Source: Melitaea cinxia (lineage: Eukaryota > Arthropoda > Insecta > Lepidoptera > Nymphalidae). Taken from it: a stretch of DNA of 64,000 nt. Below are positions 23,651 through 34,439 of this stretch, one piece after another. Below the pieces are notes generated by a model, which saw only the letters and a program-made list of their open reading frames with translations, was not told where the DNA came from and did not search any database. Each line of letters opens with the position of its first letter. The first letter of the stretch is position 1. A program made the translations under genes and the position numbers. The DNA lies in contig NC_059417.1 of assembly GCF_905220565.1 (NCBI RefSeq), positions 9,472,518 to 9,536,517 on the forward strand, given 5' to 3'.

Positions 23651-23684
<34 letters not shown>
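23651..23684. repeat. AT/GT microsatellite
   Basis: About 13 GT units after a short TA run. Confidence 0.9.
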
Positions 23685-23705
23685 ATTTAGACGTGCATTT
23701 ATACG

Positions 23706-23756
23706 CAATGTCCACCAGTGAACTGCGATACGCTGAATTGATGATGATGATTGATG
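23706..23756 (+). repeat. RTE LINE 3' tail fragment
   Basis: AATGTCCACCAGTGAACTGCG, then ATACGCTGAATTGATGATGATGA: the RTE tail with its GAT repeats and a few substitutions. Confidence 0.65.
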
Positions 23757-23838
23757 AAAAGTATCTAATGTCGTACGAAAGCACAAGATATCTAAATACA
23801 TATCTTTCAGAGAAACACACATAAATGAAAATTTAGAA

Positions 23839-23970
23839 ATATATATATATATATGTGTGTGTGTGTATGTGTGTGTGTGTGTATTTCTATTTATTTATAT
23901 ATGTATTATTTATCTGATAGTCGGCTGTTACCTATAACAGAAGCACATGTTGTTTACCTTAGGAATTAGA
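23839..23970 (+). repeat. AT/GT microsatellite plus SINE-D tail
   Basis: TA and GT runs at 23839-23883. Then TTATTTATATATGTATTATT and GTCGGCTGTTACCTATAACAG, the 3' part of SINE-D without its tRNA head. Confidence 0.6.
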
Positions 23971-24299
23971 CGACAACGTATGTATGTTTTAAGATATATA
24001 CATAAAATTTTAACGATTTTGCAATTATTCAATGAAATAACGCAGAAGCGTTAACCTGTCCATCTCTCGCTAATCCTGTCGCACGATGAGGACGAATTCA
24101 ATTACACCGTTCATAACAAGCGCTTGCGAGTTAATCAAAAGCAAAGACGCGTGTTAATCTATGTAAATAAAAATGAATTGCCGAAATGTATGTAGCCACA
24201 TAACTTCCGTACGAGTGCTCAAAAATTGTATATGCAAAAGTGTGTGTTTATTTTATTTTTTCATTTGTTATTATCAGGACATGGTTTCTCTAACGGGAA

Positions 24300-24349
24300 A
24301 AAAGTGTGTACGTCAGCTCCGACGCACGACTGGAGTTTACTCCTTTAGA

Positions 24350-24389
<40 letters not shown>

Positions 24390-24595
24390 GGGCACAAAAA
24401 TGTTTTACTAGTCTAAGAAAAAGATTAATACCATATCAATTAGTAAATAAACGAATAAAATAACGTCATATATACATGGCGTTAAAAAAATCGCAACGAG
24501 ATCATTCATTCAGTAGATATTACTCCTCATTTTTTTTTCATACCGGGGGCATTTTATGAAAATGGATTCCTAAGGAGTAAACTCGAATAAAAAAT
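24300..24595 (+). repeat. Interspersed repeat E with GT microsatellite
   Basis: CAGCTCCGACGCACGACTGG, AGTTTACTCC, then a (GT)n run at 24351-24385, then TTTTACTAGTCTAAGAAAAAG and a right end AAGGAGTAAACTC. The GGAGTTTACTCC near the left and GGAGTAAACTC at the right are inverted with respect to each other. Confidence 0.7.
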
Positions 24596-24650
24596 ATTTG
24601 TATTCACGAAAAAAAACATGGTACGAAGTTTACCAATTCGCATTCGCATT

Positions 24651-24901
24651 CAGTCTGTAGTATCCCACTGCTGGACATAGGCCTCTTTCTCCGTGTACGA
24701 AGATTGAAGTTTAATCTACCACGCGGCTCCACTACGGGTTGGCGGATATGAGTAATGATCGCTATCATGTATTTGTGATAACAACCGGGACCGAGGGCTT
24801 AACGCACTCTCCGAGGCACGGTGTGGAGACCCCAATGGACAGACATCCAAACCGGGAAGAAATATTTGTACAAATATCCAACCCGAGCGGGAATTGAACC
24901 C
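24651..24901 (-). mobile_element. SINE-A lacking its head
   Basis: Minus-strand SINE-A 3' part from CAGTCTGTAGTATCCCACTGC up to GCGGGAATTGAACCC, where a SINE-B starts. The tRNA head beyond the B box is missing. Confidence 0.75.
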
Positions 24902-24902
24902 A

Positions 24903-25184
24903 ACCAACTGAGGTAGGGCACAGCAGGAATTTCCTGCTCAAAATATGGAGCAGCCCGACTGGGGTAGTACCTCGACCTTACTGAAGATCACAGCTAAATA
25001 ATACTGATTTCAAGCAGTATTGTGTTCCTTTTGGTGAGTAAGGTGACCAGAGCTCCTGAGGGGATTGGGGATTGGGTCGGCAACGCGCTTGCGATGCTGC
25101 TGGTGTTGCAGGCGTCTATAAGCTACGGTAATCGCTTACCATCAGGTGAGCCGTACGCTTGTTTGCCGACCTAGTGACATAAAA
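24903..25184 (+). mobile_element. SINE-B, near full length
   Basis: From AACTGAGGTAGGGCACAGCAGG to GTTTGCCGACCTAGTGACAT and an A-run. It abuts the SINE-A directly. Confidence 0.85.
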
Positions 25185-25261
25185 AAAACCCACAATCCAC
25201 CGGTGTTTTAGGCAACTACACGCACCACACCAGAGCGATTGTTTACCAAGCTAGTGAAAAA

Positions 25262-25380
25262 TAAAAATCCTCCCGTGACCTTGGTTGCTGTTAAGTATCC
25301 GAAACGTCGGACATCTAAAAAACTTAATAAACTGCGATAAAATCCGAAAAGTTTCATTATAATAAAAATCTCTTTTAATG
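25262..25380 (+). repeat. Repeat F, single arm
   Basis: CCCGTGACCTTGGTTGCTG, AAGTATCCGAAACGTCGGA, AATAAACTGCGATAAAATCCG: the same sequence that forms the inverted arms of the insertion at 52063-52291. Confidence 0.65.
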
Positions 25381-25551
25381 AATATCAGTAGTATTAGTAT
25401 GTTAATGGGTTCGTTTCTTTAAAAAGTAAAGGTCTAAGACAGATAACTGACGTCACTTTTTCTTCCTCGAAAAAAATGTTGAAACTAATACTCTATACAA
25501 TAAATACTACGTTGATCCTATTATACGCAAAATGGTATACATTCAGTAACT

Positions 25552-25772
25552 AGCCCGTCGGCGCAGTTTGTAGTGACCCTGCTTTCTGCTCCGAGGCTTG
25601 TGGGTTCGATTCCCACCCCGAGTCTGGGTTTAATATGAATATTTATTTATATATGTATTATTCATATGTATGTTTATCAAAAAAAAATGTAGCTATACCA
25701 GTCGGCTGTTACCTATAACACAAACATTAAGTTGCTTACTTTGGGAACAGACGACCGTGTGTGTATGATGTA
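25552..25772 (+). mobile_element. SINE-D, tRNA-derived
   Basis: Head CCCGTCGGCGCAGTTTGTAG with B box GGTTCGATTCCC. Tail GTCGGCTGTTACCTATAAC and GACCGTGTGTGTATGATGTA. Confidence 0.85.
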
Positions 25773-26243
25773 GATAGTAAAAAAAATATATTAATATTTA
25801 AAGTATGAGCTTAAAAGAATATAATCGATACCGTTGGATAATTAGATACTTTCAAAGGTACATCTGGAATTATAACCATAAAAATCCAAATCAGACTCAA
25901 ATATTTATATGAAATACTTCCTAACTGTCAAAGCTAATGAAACCCTCCTCATTACTACTTTAGAATGGTCATCACTACATTGGTATAATTCAAATAGAAG
26001 TCATAATTAAACTCAGAATAAAAACAAGTATTTATACAAATACAATCTGAAAAATTCAAAACTCTCAAATATAATGAAACTTTTCATCACAACTACTCCA
26101 AAAATAACCATTCTTTATTTAAGTACAATTCAAGCATTGTCATAATAAAGTTATATTAAATCATGCTAACATCATAGCGAGGTTTCAGTCCAAATTCTAG
26201 TAAATATAATATCAAATACCCGATTTTTTTTTCTATTTTTCAG

Positions 26244-26355
26244 TTAATTGTCAGTGAACAGCTCTGAAGCACCCTTCCAGAACAGTCGAGTAGGGATTCC
26301 GAGCGTCAAACTTTACAAATTATGGATTTTTATTTTATTTTCACGAGTATCTCGA
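26244..26355 (+). other. Candidate host-gene exon: 5' UTR plus start codon
   Basis: Upstream is a strong polypyrimidine tract ending TTCTATTTTTCAG (26231-26243). The segment ends at a consensus donor GTAAGT (26356-26361). All three frames have stops in the first part, so it cannot be an internal coding exon. However, an ATG at 26322 with A at -3 and G at +4 opens a frame of 11 codons (MDFYFIFTSIS) that runs into the donor with one base of the next codon. The start is hydrophobic, as in the first residues of a signal peptide. No neighbouring exon is found and chance splice signals in AT-rich DNA are common, so this is only a candidate. Confidence 0.3.
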
Positions 26356-26507
26356 GTAAGTGTGTCTATTTAGATTTTAATTAAGCTTTTGTACACTCTA
26401 AAAGTTATTTTTATTATGTCTCTAGAATCACAGTTTATTCTCATCGTTTTATAATTATAAATAGAATAATGTTTTATTATTGTAATGTATTAACATTTAT
26501 TATTATA

Positions 26508-26581
26508 TTGTAATTATTTATTATTTTTTCTCGATTGTAATGTATTAACATTAATCGAGAAAAAATAGTAAATAATTACAA
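26508..26581. repeat. Strong hairpin, 29-bp arms, 16-nt loop
   Basis: Arms 26508-26536 (TTGTAATTATTTATTA...CTCGATT) and 26553-26581 are reverse complements with one mismatch. The loop GTAATGTATTAACATT also occurs just upstream (26482-26497). Confidence 0.85.
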
Positions 26582-27245
26582 GGTCTTAGGCCTAAAGAGA
26601 CGAGAGAGATAAGATATAACAATGGTATAGATGTATATTTTTTTGTTTTTAGTTATTATAATATTTCATTTCTTAAGATGAAATATGTCTTCTAAAAACC
26701 AATACAAAGAAAGGCTAATATTTTTTTGGTACTCTGATTTAACTTTGTTTACTTCGATATATCATTTAAAATTATCTTAGCATTAGACGACCTGTTTTTT
26801 ATAGCTTTATAGGTTATAAAAGATCACATGACGACTCAAAACAAGAGAACATTAACAGTAAATGGCAAACAATAAGACCAGTACCAAAATAAGAACAAAT
26901 AAAACCAACTAAAGTAACCTTTCATATAATAGATACAAATTTATTCATACAAAAGTTACGATAACACAGAAATTTTAAATCAGGGGATGGCGTCAGATGA
27001 AGAGACCTTTATTTCCACTGCAATTGTATTCACATCAAAAAGCCACTCAAGATACCCATTTAGCCATTAAGAACGAAGTTGACTTGACGAGTTATTCCTT
27101 TGAAAACCACCCTAGTCAATTAAAATAATTTTAAGCCTTTTTCTGTAAATATTTATAGCTTTATTACGGTGGACGAATTATTAAAATAGATTTTCAAGCT
27201 CTAGAGTTTGTAGATGACGAACAAGGAATTAAAATTATTTATTTA
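26582..27245. other. AT-rich DNA, no assigned feature
   Basis: Possibly intron of the candidate gene starting at 26322. No second exon is recognisable. Confidence 0.35.
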
Positions 27246-27528
27246 CTAGCTGTGCCCGCGAGTTCGTCCGCGTGGAATTTAACAAAAAGTTATTGTTCAA
27301 TTCGAAGAGTAATAAAATAAATAAATTTCTAAAATAAAAGTAGCCTAAGTTACTCCTTATTAGATCAGCTATCTGCCAGTTAAAGTTCTATCAATATCGG
27401 TCCAGTCGTTTCAGAGATTAGCCGGAACAAACAGACAGACAGACATTTGACAGAAATTGTAAAAAATTGTATTTTAGTATATGTACCGTGTATATTACAG
27501 ACACTCCAATTTTATTTATTTGTATAGA
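27246..27528 (-). mobile_element. short Helitron, reverse orientation (283 bp)
   Basis: CTAGCTGTGCCCGCGAGTTCG at one end and the reverse complement of a TCTATACAAATAAATAAAATTG 5' end at the other, flanked by the expected A^T. It is the same family as 35815-36125. Confidence 0.8.
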
Positions 27529-28212
27529 TTGAAAAACTTATTAATGTGTCTAATGTATTGTTATTACTAAGCTAACATTTTAATTTGTCGATATAAAAAA
27601 AATCGCATAAAATCAAATGATTTAAATAAATCATTTTCTAATTTTAAGAAATAAAAAAAAAGATTTTCGATAAATCCGTAAAAACGAATATTCATTTATT
27701 ATTTTCCTATATACATATAACGCTTATTCCTAGCAGAAAAAAGTCCAGACTAATTTAATTACTCAACAAAACTAAATATTCTGATATAAATATAAACATC
27801 GTAAAAACCTGCTTCAAGCTAACAAATCATCTCCCATTTCATACAGCAAACCAGCTCACTCTCCGCACAAACTATCTAGTCCTAATGGAAGACAGTTCTG
27901 TATAACTAAATGGAACACGAAACCAGCTACCTGCCTTCTACACTTACATATTACAGCGTTTCAGAGTGCAGCTTCGAGTATGTTTAGTCTGGGGACTTGG
28001 CTCAATTGAATTATAATTGCTTAGTCAATGCATGCCAATTACACAATACTATTGGAATTGAACTTTGTACGTGGAAACATCTAATTTTCTATACTAATAT
28101 ATATATATAAACATTTTCTATTTTATATGTAATAAATTTATATATAATATATTTTATATATAATAAACATTTTCTATTGCTGGTTACTTTGTTTTGTTTA
28201 GTATTTCAGCTA
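27529..28212. other. AT-rich DNA, no assigned feature
   Basis: 27880-28020 is less AT-rich than its flanks but has no splice-bounded open frame. A TATATAATA tandem lies near 28110-28165. Confidence 0.35.
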
Positions 28213-28475
28213 GTGATATCGCACTACTGGGCATAGACCTCGTTCTCCATGTTGGAGTAGGATTGAACCATAATCCACCACGTTTCTCCACTTCGTGTTG
28301 GTGGATATATTCCCTACTATGAGTAACGAACTTTATCAGGTATTTATGATAACAACCGGGACCAGCAGCTTTCGCTATTCCAGGCGCTGTGGAGACACCC
28401 TCAAGGACAGATATCTAAACCGGAAATAAATACTAGAACAAATACAAATATCTACCTCGAGCGGGAATCGAAGGT
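28213..28475 (-). mobile_element. SINE-A, partial
   Basis: ATCGCACTACTGGGCATAGACC through GGATATATTCCCTACTATGAGTAACG to GAGCGGGAATCGAAG. Head incomplete. Confidence 0.75.
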
Positions 28476-28534
28476 ACACACACACTTGTTACTCCAGATT
28501 GGTTGGTTGTTGGTAAGCGGCTTAATCACTACAT

Positions 28535-28650
28535 AGTATAAAACAAAGTCACTTCCCGCTGTCTGTCCCTATGTATGCTTATATCTTTGAAATATCGCTT
28601 CAGCCTGTAATATCCCACTGCTGGGCATAGGCATCTTTCCGCGTGTAGGA
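28535..28650. repeat. Helitron fragment followed by SINE-A 3' end
   Basis: 28535-28590 has ACAAAGTCACTTCCCGCTGTCTGTCC (Helitron interior). 28594-28650 is a minus-strand SINE-A end (CGCTTCAGCCTGTAATATCC) cut after GAGAAGGATCAG. Confidence 0.6.
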
Positions 28651-28768
28651 GAAGGATCAGTAATAAATAATAATATCTTATAGTAATAAGTAAACGATTT
28701 TTTTGTCTTAGTTCTTAGTTCTTGACCTTGAAAAAGATTAAATGTTGCAATTTGATCTTACACTTTTT

Positions 28769-29062
28769 AACCGACTTCAAAAAAGGACGAATTAGACCGT
28801 ATATATATTATGTATGTTCGGGGATAACTTCGTCGTTTTTGAACCAATTTTGATAATTCTTTTTTTTTGTAGGACAGGAAATATCCTAAGTATACCATGA
28901 TAAGGAAACCAGGATCTAATGATGGAATCCCAGAGAAATCGAAGGAAACCCTCGAAAATCGTTGTGACTAGTTCGTTTGTTAATTTTTTTCGTCTACTTA
29001 CGTTGATTACTTGTCGATGTAATTGAAGTCGGTTTTTTTCGTTTGCGAACAAACACAATTAT
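28769..29062 (+). mobile_element. AACCGACTTC-family element, short form
   Basis: AACCGACTTC at 28769-28778, GAAGTCGGTT near 29025-29034, then the hairpin GTTTGCGAACAAAC (decayed) and ACAATTAT. It shares GATAAGGAAACCAGGATCTAATGATGG. Confidence 0.75.
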
Positions 29063-29511
29063 ATACCTTGTTTCGCTTCCAGAAACTTCTAACGTAATTT
29101 ATTCAAAATAATAAAGAAACGTTTTAAAATATATATTTTTTTACTTTTTACTTTAATCAAATAGAACTGAAACAATATTTTCATTTAATCCTGTTGTGTT
29201 ATTATTATTCTGAAAACAACAAATTTCACATATTTTAATTAAAATTTATTTTGACATTCAAATATTCTATTTACGATGCAGAGCAACTTTAGGAGAGGAT
29301 TATCGAACTATGAAATAATTTGGTTTAATTGTGACACATAAAATAATTACTAACACAAATATTTTCACAATTGTTTTCAGTTTTCGTGGCAATCTAATCA
29401 CCTATTAAGCATTAATAGAATGATTCCGTAAAACTCATCTAAAACCTAACATAAACATTTTCTTCAGCTTCGTGTGCCTTAATCCTATTTTGGTCAGGGT
29501 TCACCTTTAAA
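29063..29511. other. AT-rich DNA, no assigned feature
   Basis: No element or frame recognised. Confidence 0.4.
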
Positions 29512-29842
29512 GCACAATGGTCGCAGCACTGGTTTGTGGCTATTGCGCTAGCGGTTGCGGGTTCGATCCCCGCAAATGATAAACATTTGTACTGGCCAGA
29601 CAGATGTTTTCCGTGGTCTGAGTGTTTTTGCAGCCCTTGTGGGTATCCCCACCGTGCCTCGGAGAGCACGTTAAGCCATCGGTCCTGATTATTATCATGT
29701 ACAAATAAAAGCGATCTTTACTCATAGTAGAGAATATATCCGCCAACCCGCATTGGATCAGCGTAGGGGGTTAAGCTGTGATCCTTCTGCTACATGGAGA
29801 AAGAGGCCTATGCCCAGTAATGGGATATTACAGGCTGAAGCA
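29512..29842 (+). mobile_element. SINE-A, near full length
   Basis: AATGGTCGCAGCACTGG, B box GGTTCGATCCCCGC, and the full body including CCTCGGAGAGCACGTTAAGCC and the terminal GGGATATTACAGGCTGAAGC. The A-box part of the head is partly lost. Confidence 0.85.
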
Positions 29843-30594
29843 GCAATCGACATGTAAATGTTGTCTGAAAAAGATTGGCTTAGTGCTAAGTCAATTTTTA
29901 TACATTTTATTTGCATATTAAAATTACTTAATGTTTTAAAACAATGTGGTAAACAGAAAAGAATATTCTATCTATATATCTGTCAATGTTTTCTGGACCC
30001 TTCTTGTACCTCCGCAACGTTTTTCCTGTCAAGCGTGACATGAATTTTAAGGACGTATTTGACGCTTCAAATTCTACACAGTAAGCCTGGATTTAAAGTC
30101 CACAACTTATTTATTTCTTTTTTGTTATTTTTCAACGCCAAAAATATGTGAATAATAATATATATAATAACCTTATTTTCCTTAGTTACCCTTGAGAGCG
30201 ACTTCCTTTCATCTTTTGAAGTTTTCTAATACTTTGTAGAAGGTTTATTGACGAAAAATCAGAAAATGTTACATTACACGCGTTTGTCAGTTCGCGAGAC
30301 TTGTGCTTAATTTTTTTTTTAATTATTACAATTTAACATTGAGATAGGCCACAGCAGGAAATATCTTGATCTAAATCTGAACTCTAGTAAGAAAACTCAA
30401 GTATGTAATATTAGGCAAATACTCAACCGTATTTTTTGATTTGTATGAAGTGAAAATGTGTCGAGGCAATTATTTCATAAAGATTAATCTCTATGCATGG
30501 TATACAAAATTGTGATACTTTAAGAGTATATAATAAGACCTGTGAGGGTAAAAAACCGTCAAACTGACAAAACCCTTCACACTTAATATATATA
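29843..30594. other. AT-rich DNA with one SINE-B fragment
   Basis: 30340-30375 (GAGATAGGCCACAGCAGGAA) is a SINE-B 5' fragment. Nothing else is identifiable. Confidence 0.4.
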
Positions 30595-30773
30595 AATAAA
30601 AATGAATTGCTGATATTTATGTACGCTCATTGCTTTCTAACAAGTGCTAAATAGGATAACTTTTTATTGGATTTCTTTTTGTCAGTACAAGATTTTTATA
30701 AAAGACATCAAATAAAATCGACATATTGACAAACAAACGAATATCGCGGTACGAAATTCACTAGGTCGTCTAG
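30595..30773 (+). mobile_element. short Helitron-like element
   Basis: ATATATAAATAAAAATGAATTGC at the start. ACGAATATCGCGGTACG...GGTCGTCTAG at the end, followed by T. Confidence 0.6.
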
Positions 30774-31517
30774 TATAATACAGAATTAAAAGTACATTGG
30801 ATGAAAGGAATACTGAAATTACAGTCCTTAAGAACTTTTTCCAACAGGAAAAAATCTCTTCAGGACCTTTTTCATCGCTAACGAGCTGTAAACACAAATT
30901 TAGCACTTGAACAACTCGCCTCAAGCATTTATAGCCTGAGCCGCAACGATAAAGATACACATGTTTCCAAAGGCAAATTGGAGCAAAAAAAAGTTAATTT
31001 TCGTTCATAAAGAGCGAACTAGCCGCGTGCCAAATTAAGGCCTTCAGAATATGGCCTTTAAACGAAAACCTCTATCGGGAAATCTATACTTTGAACTTTT
31101 GTTTGAGTTTGTTTACTTTGGATGGCATGGATGTTGTTTTTTATTGATGAATTGGAACTGCTGTATTGCAAATTCCCTGATAAAAATGTTGATGATTTTA
31201 TTAAACTGTAATCTGATAAAAAATATATTTTCGTTTATTGCAGAACTATTAGAGTGTGACTGTCGTAGATTTCGTTCTTTATGGCAAAGTGTTAGCTTGT
31301 TCAATAAACTGGATTTTCACAAAGCGAAATATATTTCACAAAGTGGAATATATTTTTCAAAAATCAGATACAACAGTTTCGGTATTCGTAAAAACTCGAT
31401 TCGGAAAGTACTTTGAGATTTTATTGCCAGTATCTAATATTTTGGGTAATGTCATTATCATTAAAAATATCACTGTATAAAATCTATGGTATTAAAACCT
31501 TAAATCTTGAAGTTTCG
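30774..31517. other. AT-rich DNA, no assigned feature
   Basis: Contains an open frame of 121 codons (31051-31416) without homology that I recognise and overlapped by open frames on both strands. I do not call it a gene. Confidence 0.35.
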
Positions 31518-31588
31518 GTTTGTTTTCACTTTTTTGAATTGCTACCTTACCGCGAACACATGATATCTGTACCAGAGTGTGTGTGATG

Positions 31589-31972
31589 TACGCTTCAGCT
31601 ATAATATCCCACTGCTGGGCATAAGCCTCTTTCCCCATGTTGAAGAAGAATCAGAGCTTAAGGGACCGACGGCTTAACGTGCTCTCTAAAGCAATGTGGC
31701 GAGATCCACAAGAACTGCCAGACCACGGCAAACATCTGTATGGCAAATACAAATGCTTGTCATGTGCGGGGATCGAACCCGCAACCGCCAGCGCAACAGC
31801 CACAAATCAGCACTGTGACCATTACACAAATATTTTGTTTTTCCTGGCCATTACGACTAACAAAGACCAACTAGACGAAACTAGAAGTGAAATTTTTCAA
31901 GACCGTCTCAACTCAAAGGGCGTCCACCGTTTTCACAAACCAGTGCTGTGACCGTTGCGCCAACGTGTCCTC
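31589..31972 (-). mobile_element. SINE-A with double (dimer-like) head
   Basis: Minus strand. After the normal body and B box, a first A-box region (CACAGTGCTGATTTGTGG) is preceded by about 110 bp (GGACGCCCTTTGAGTTGAGACGG..AGTCGTAATGGCC) and then by a second, complete A-box region (TTGGCGCAACGGTCACAGCAC). A matching copy lies at 53427-53810 in copy 2 of the block. Confidence 0.75.
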
Positions 31973-32187
31973 AACATTTACATAGACCTAAATATATAAA
32001 GAAAAGTTAAAAATGTGAAAAACCTTCATAAAATAAGAAGCTTCAAAACAACGGTATGATGTTTACACGTTATTCACAGTGTATCACGTGATTGTTGACG
32101 ATGTGAGTGGAAGGGATGATGCATGAGAAACACCTTTCAATATGTCACTCCTATCGTAACTGCAATTGAACGTATAAAGGATGGTAA

Positions 32188-32389
32188 TCCAAATAAATAA
32201 AAATGGATCGTTAATGTGTCCGAGAACAGCTGGACCAATTCTAATTATTTTTTTTACGTTTTCTCATACTCTACAGAGGAAAAATTTAAAAAGTTGTGCA
32301 GATAAAAAAAATCGGAAAACGTATTGATTGTTGAAACTACCCTCGTTTGACAGTTCGAAAGACAAAACAATGTCACTCAGGTCAGCTAG
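32188..32389 (+). mobile_element. Helitron, short
   Basis: AAATAAATAAAAATGGATCGTTAATGTG at the start. TGTCACTCAGGTCAGCTAG at the end, followed by T. Counterpart at 54025-54250. Confidence 0.65.
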
Positions 32390-32398
32390 TTCACAGTA

Positions 32399-32695
32399 CA
32401 CTTCAGCCTATCGCAGTCCACTGCTGGACATAGGCCTCCCCAAGTTCGTGCCACACATCCCGGTCTTCCGCAATCCTCATCGCAGCCTACACCGGCAATC
32501 TTACGTAGATCGTCAGTCCAACGGGCCGGAGGACGTCCCACACTGCGTTTGCCAAAACGCGGTCTCCACTCCAGGAGCCGTCTACTCCAACGGCCATCGA
32601 TCCCGCGACACAGATAACCATCCCACTGCCACTTCAACTTGCTAATTCTGTGGGCTATGTCGGTTACTTTCGCTCTCTCGCGGATAGTCTCATTT
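32399..32695 (-). pseudogene. 5'-truncated RTE LINE insertion
   Basis: Flanked by CTAGTTCACAGTA at 32386-32398 and 32696-32708, a 13-bp target duplication. The minus strand encodes RETIRERAKVTDIAHRISKL, then KWQWDGYLC, RSVGRPPARWTDDLRKIAGV, and after a frameshift the VARTWGG-type end. This is the C-terminal tail of RTE-type ORF2. The 3' end is the common GAGGCCTATGTCCAGCAGTGG sequence and has almost no GAT repeat. The target lies exactly on the 3' terminus of a Helitron. Confidence 0.85.
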
Positions 32696-32981
32696 CTAGT
32701 TCACAGTAATAATAATAAAAAAATAATTCCTTACTTCGTATAAAGTAATAAAAAATATGGTAAATTTTCATTCAAACGTAATATAAAGTCGTCAAAGTTT
32801 TAGTTGTAATAAATTATGAGAATTTATTTTATTTCACATCGTTTAATAAACATGTGTACCGAATATAGAAATTTTATATCTTTATGCTAATTTCATGAAT
32901 AATTTCAATTCGAAATTATGATCAAGTTCTGGCAACTACTGTAATAAGTGGCTTTAGTAAGGCATTTAATATAAATCTTTA

Positions 32982-33183
32982 CTAGCTGACCCCGCAGACG
33001 TTGTTTTGCCATATATGTTATTAACCCCCTTTAACCCCCCTTATAACTTAGGGGTATGAAAAAGAGATGTTGGCCGATTCTCAGACCTACCCGATATGCA
33101 CACAAAATTTCATAAAAATCGGTCCAGCCGTTTCGAACGAGTATGTTAACTAACATTGTGACACGAGAATTTTATATATAAGA
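32982..33183 (-). mobile_element. short Helitron, reverse orientation (202 bp)
   Basis: CTAGCTGACCCCGCAGACGT at the 3' terminus and the reverse of TCTTATATATAAAATTCTCG at the 5' terminus, with A^T flanks. Counterpart at 54843-55044. Confidence 0.85.
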
Positions 33184-34079
33184 TTTCGTATCCTTCCACT
33201 ATAGTGAAGAATTGACCTTTAAAGCCTCTATGGTATAAGGTATGTTGCAATTTATTTGTTGAAATAATTTCACATTTATGATCAGAACACTTAAATATTT
33301 TTTTCGTTCGTACAAATAAATTGAAAATAAGGACTTCACACATTAGTTTAATTTACTATTTAATTTTAATGATTTCTTTTTATGCGATTGCTGCTGTTGT
33401 CTCAGCTTATATTGTTGCACTGAAAATTTCTACTATTTCTAATATAGTATATTTCTATTATATTATATTTTCATAATAAATTTGATCTCGATTACTGTGA
33501 ATATATCAACATAAGATTTCTAAACTGTAGCATAGCTATAAATATTCTATTTACCCACCGCAAGTATATAAAGTAACTATTTTATTACTAGTACAGTATA
33601 TATTCTTTATATATGCGATTCAGTCAAATCAAACTCTTATCGACTAAAGCAGAAAAATACTTCCTATAGCATTGAAACGTTTGCAAGATCAATATAGTTT
33701 TTTTTAAATGTCTACACAATACACACAGATAAGTACAGTACAGTAAAGAGTATGTATTCGACTACAATATATTTTCTTTCAAAATTATAAAGTCCAACTT
33801 TAAGACGTCAAAATTACGTTAAATACCGTCGATTTAATCAACACCAGCTTTATAATTTAATTTCGTTGAAAGTTTTAATGAAAATCTATAACAATTCATT
33901 GAACCTTCATTCTGATATCGTAATATTATCAGACCCTTGAAATATTCAAATTAATTAAAAACATAGTCCCATTTATAAAGCTGGTTAAATTCTAATTAAT
34001 TCAAATAATACAAATAACAAACATAAAAAATTACGTTAAAGAAAACCAAATAAACTAAAAAGCAAAAAAAGGTGTGTGC
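33184..34079. other. AT-rich block interior, no gene
   Basis: Non-repetitive apart from its counterpart in copy 2 (55045-55942). Short frames only. Confidence 0.4.
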
Positions 34080-34090
34080 AATGTACGCAC

Positions 34091-34428
34091 CGTGTGCGTG
34101 TGCTGTGTGGCTACGGCACTAAAGAATTTAGCCACCCTCTCTCTTCCCGTGGGTGTCGTAAGAGGCGACTAAGGGATAACAAGGTTCCACAACCACCTTG
34201 GAACTTAAGAAGCCGACCGATGGCGGGATAACCATCCAACTGCTGGCTTTGAAATACACGGGCCGAAGACGGGCAGCAGCGTCTTCGGTGCGACAAAGCC
34301 CGTACTGCGGTCACCAACCCGCCTGCCCAGCGTGGTGACTATGGGCAAAACACATGAGTTCACGTTATTTTTGGCGTGAACTTGTGGAGGCCTATGTCCA
34401 GCAGTGGACTGTATAGGCTGTAATGATG
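34091..34428 (+). mobile_element. SINE-C, full length, present only in copy 1
   Basis: Flanked by AATGTACGCAC at 34080-34090 and 34429-34439. Copy 2 has a single AATGTACGCAC (around 55953-55963) and no insert, so filled and empty sites are both in the window. This defines the family as 338 bp, starting CGTGTGCGTGTGCTGTGTGG and ending GGCTGTAATGATG. Confidence 0.92.
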
Positions 34429-34439
34429 AATGTACGCAC

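Noticed and set aside
23636..24463. Open frames rich in CVCVCVC or THTHTH
   Set aside because: Translations of GT/CA microsatellites.
25552..25640. Functional tRNA gene
   Set aside because: The A and B boxes belong to the head of SINE-D. The acceptor stem does not close and a SINE tail follows.
31051..31416. 121-codon open frame as a host gene
   Set aside because: AT-rich, with overlapping open frames on both strands, no recognisable domain and no splice or promoter context.
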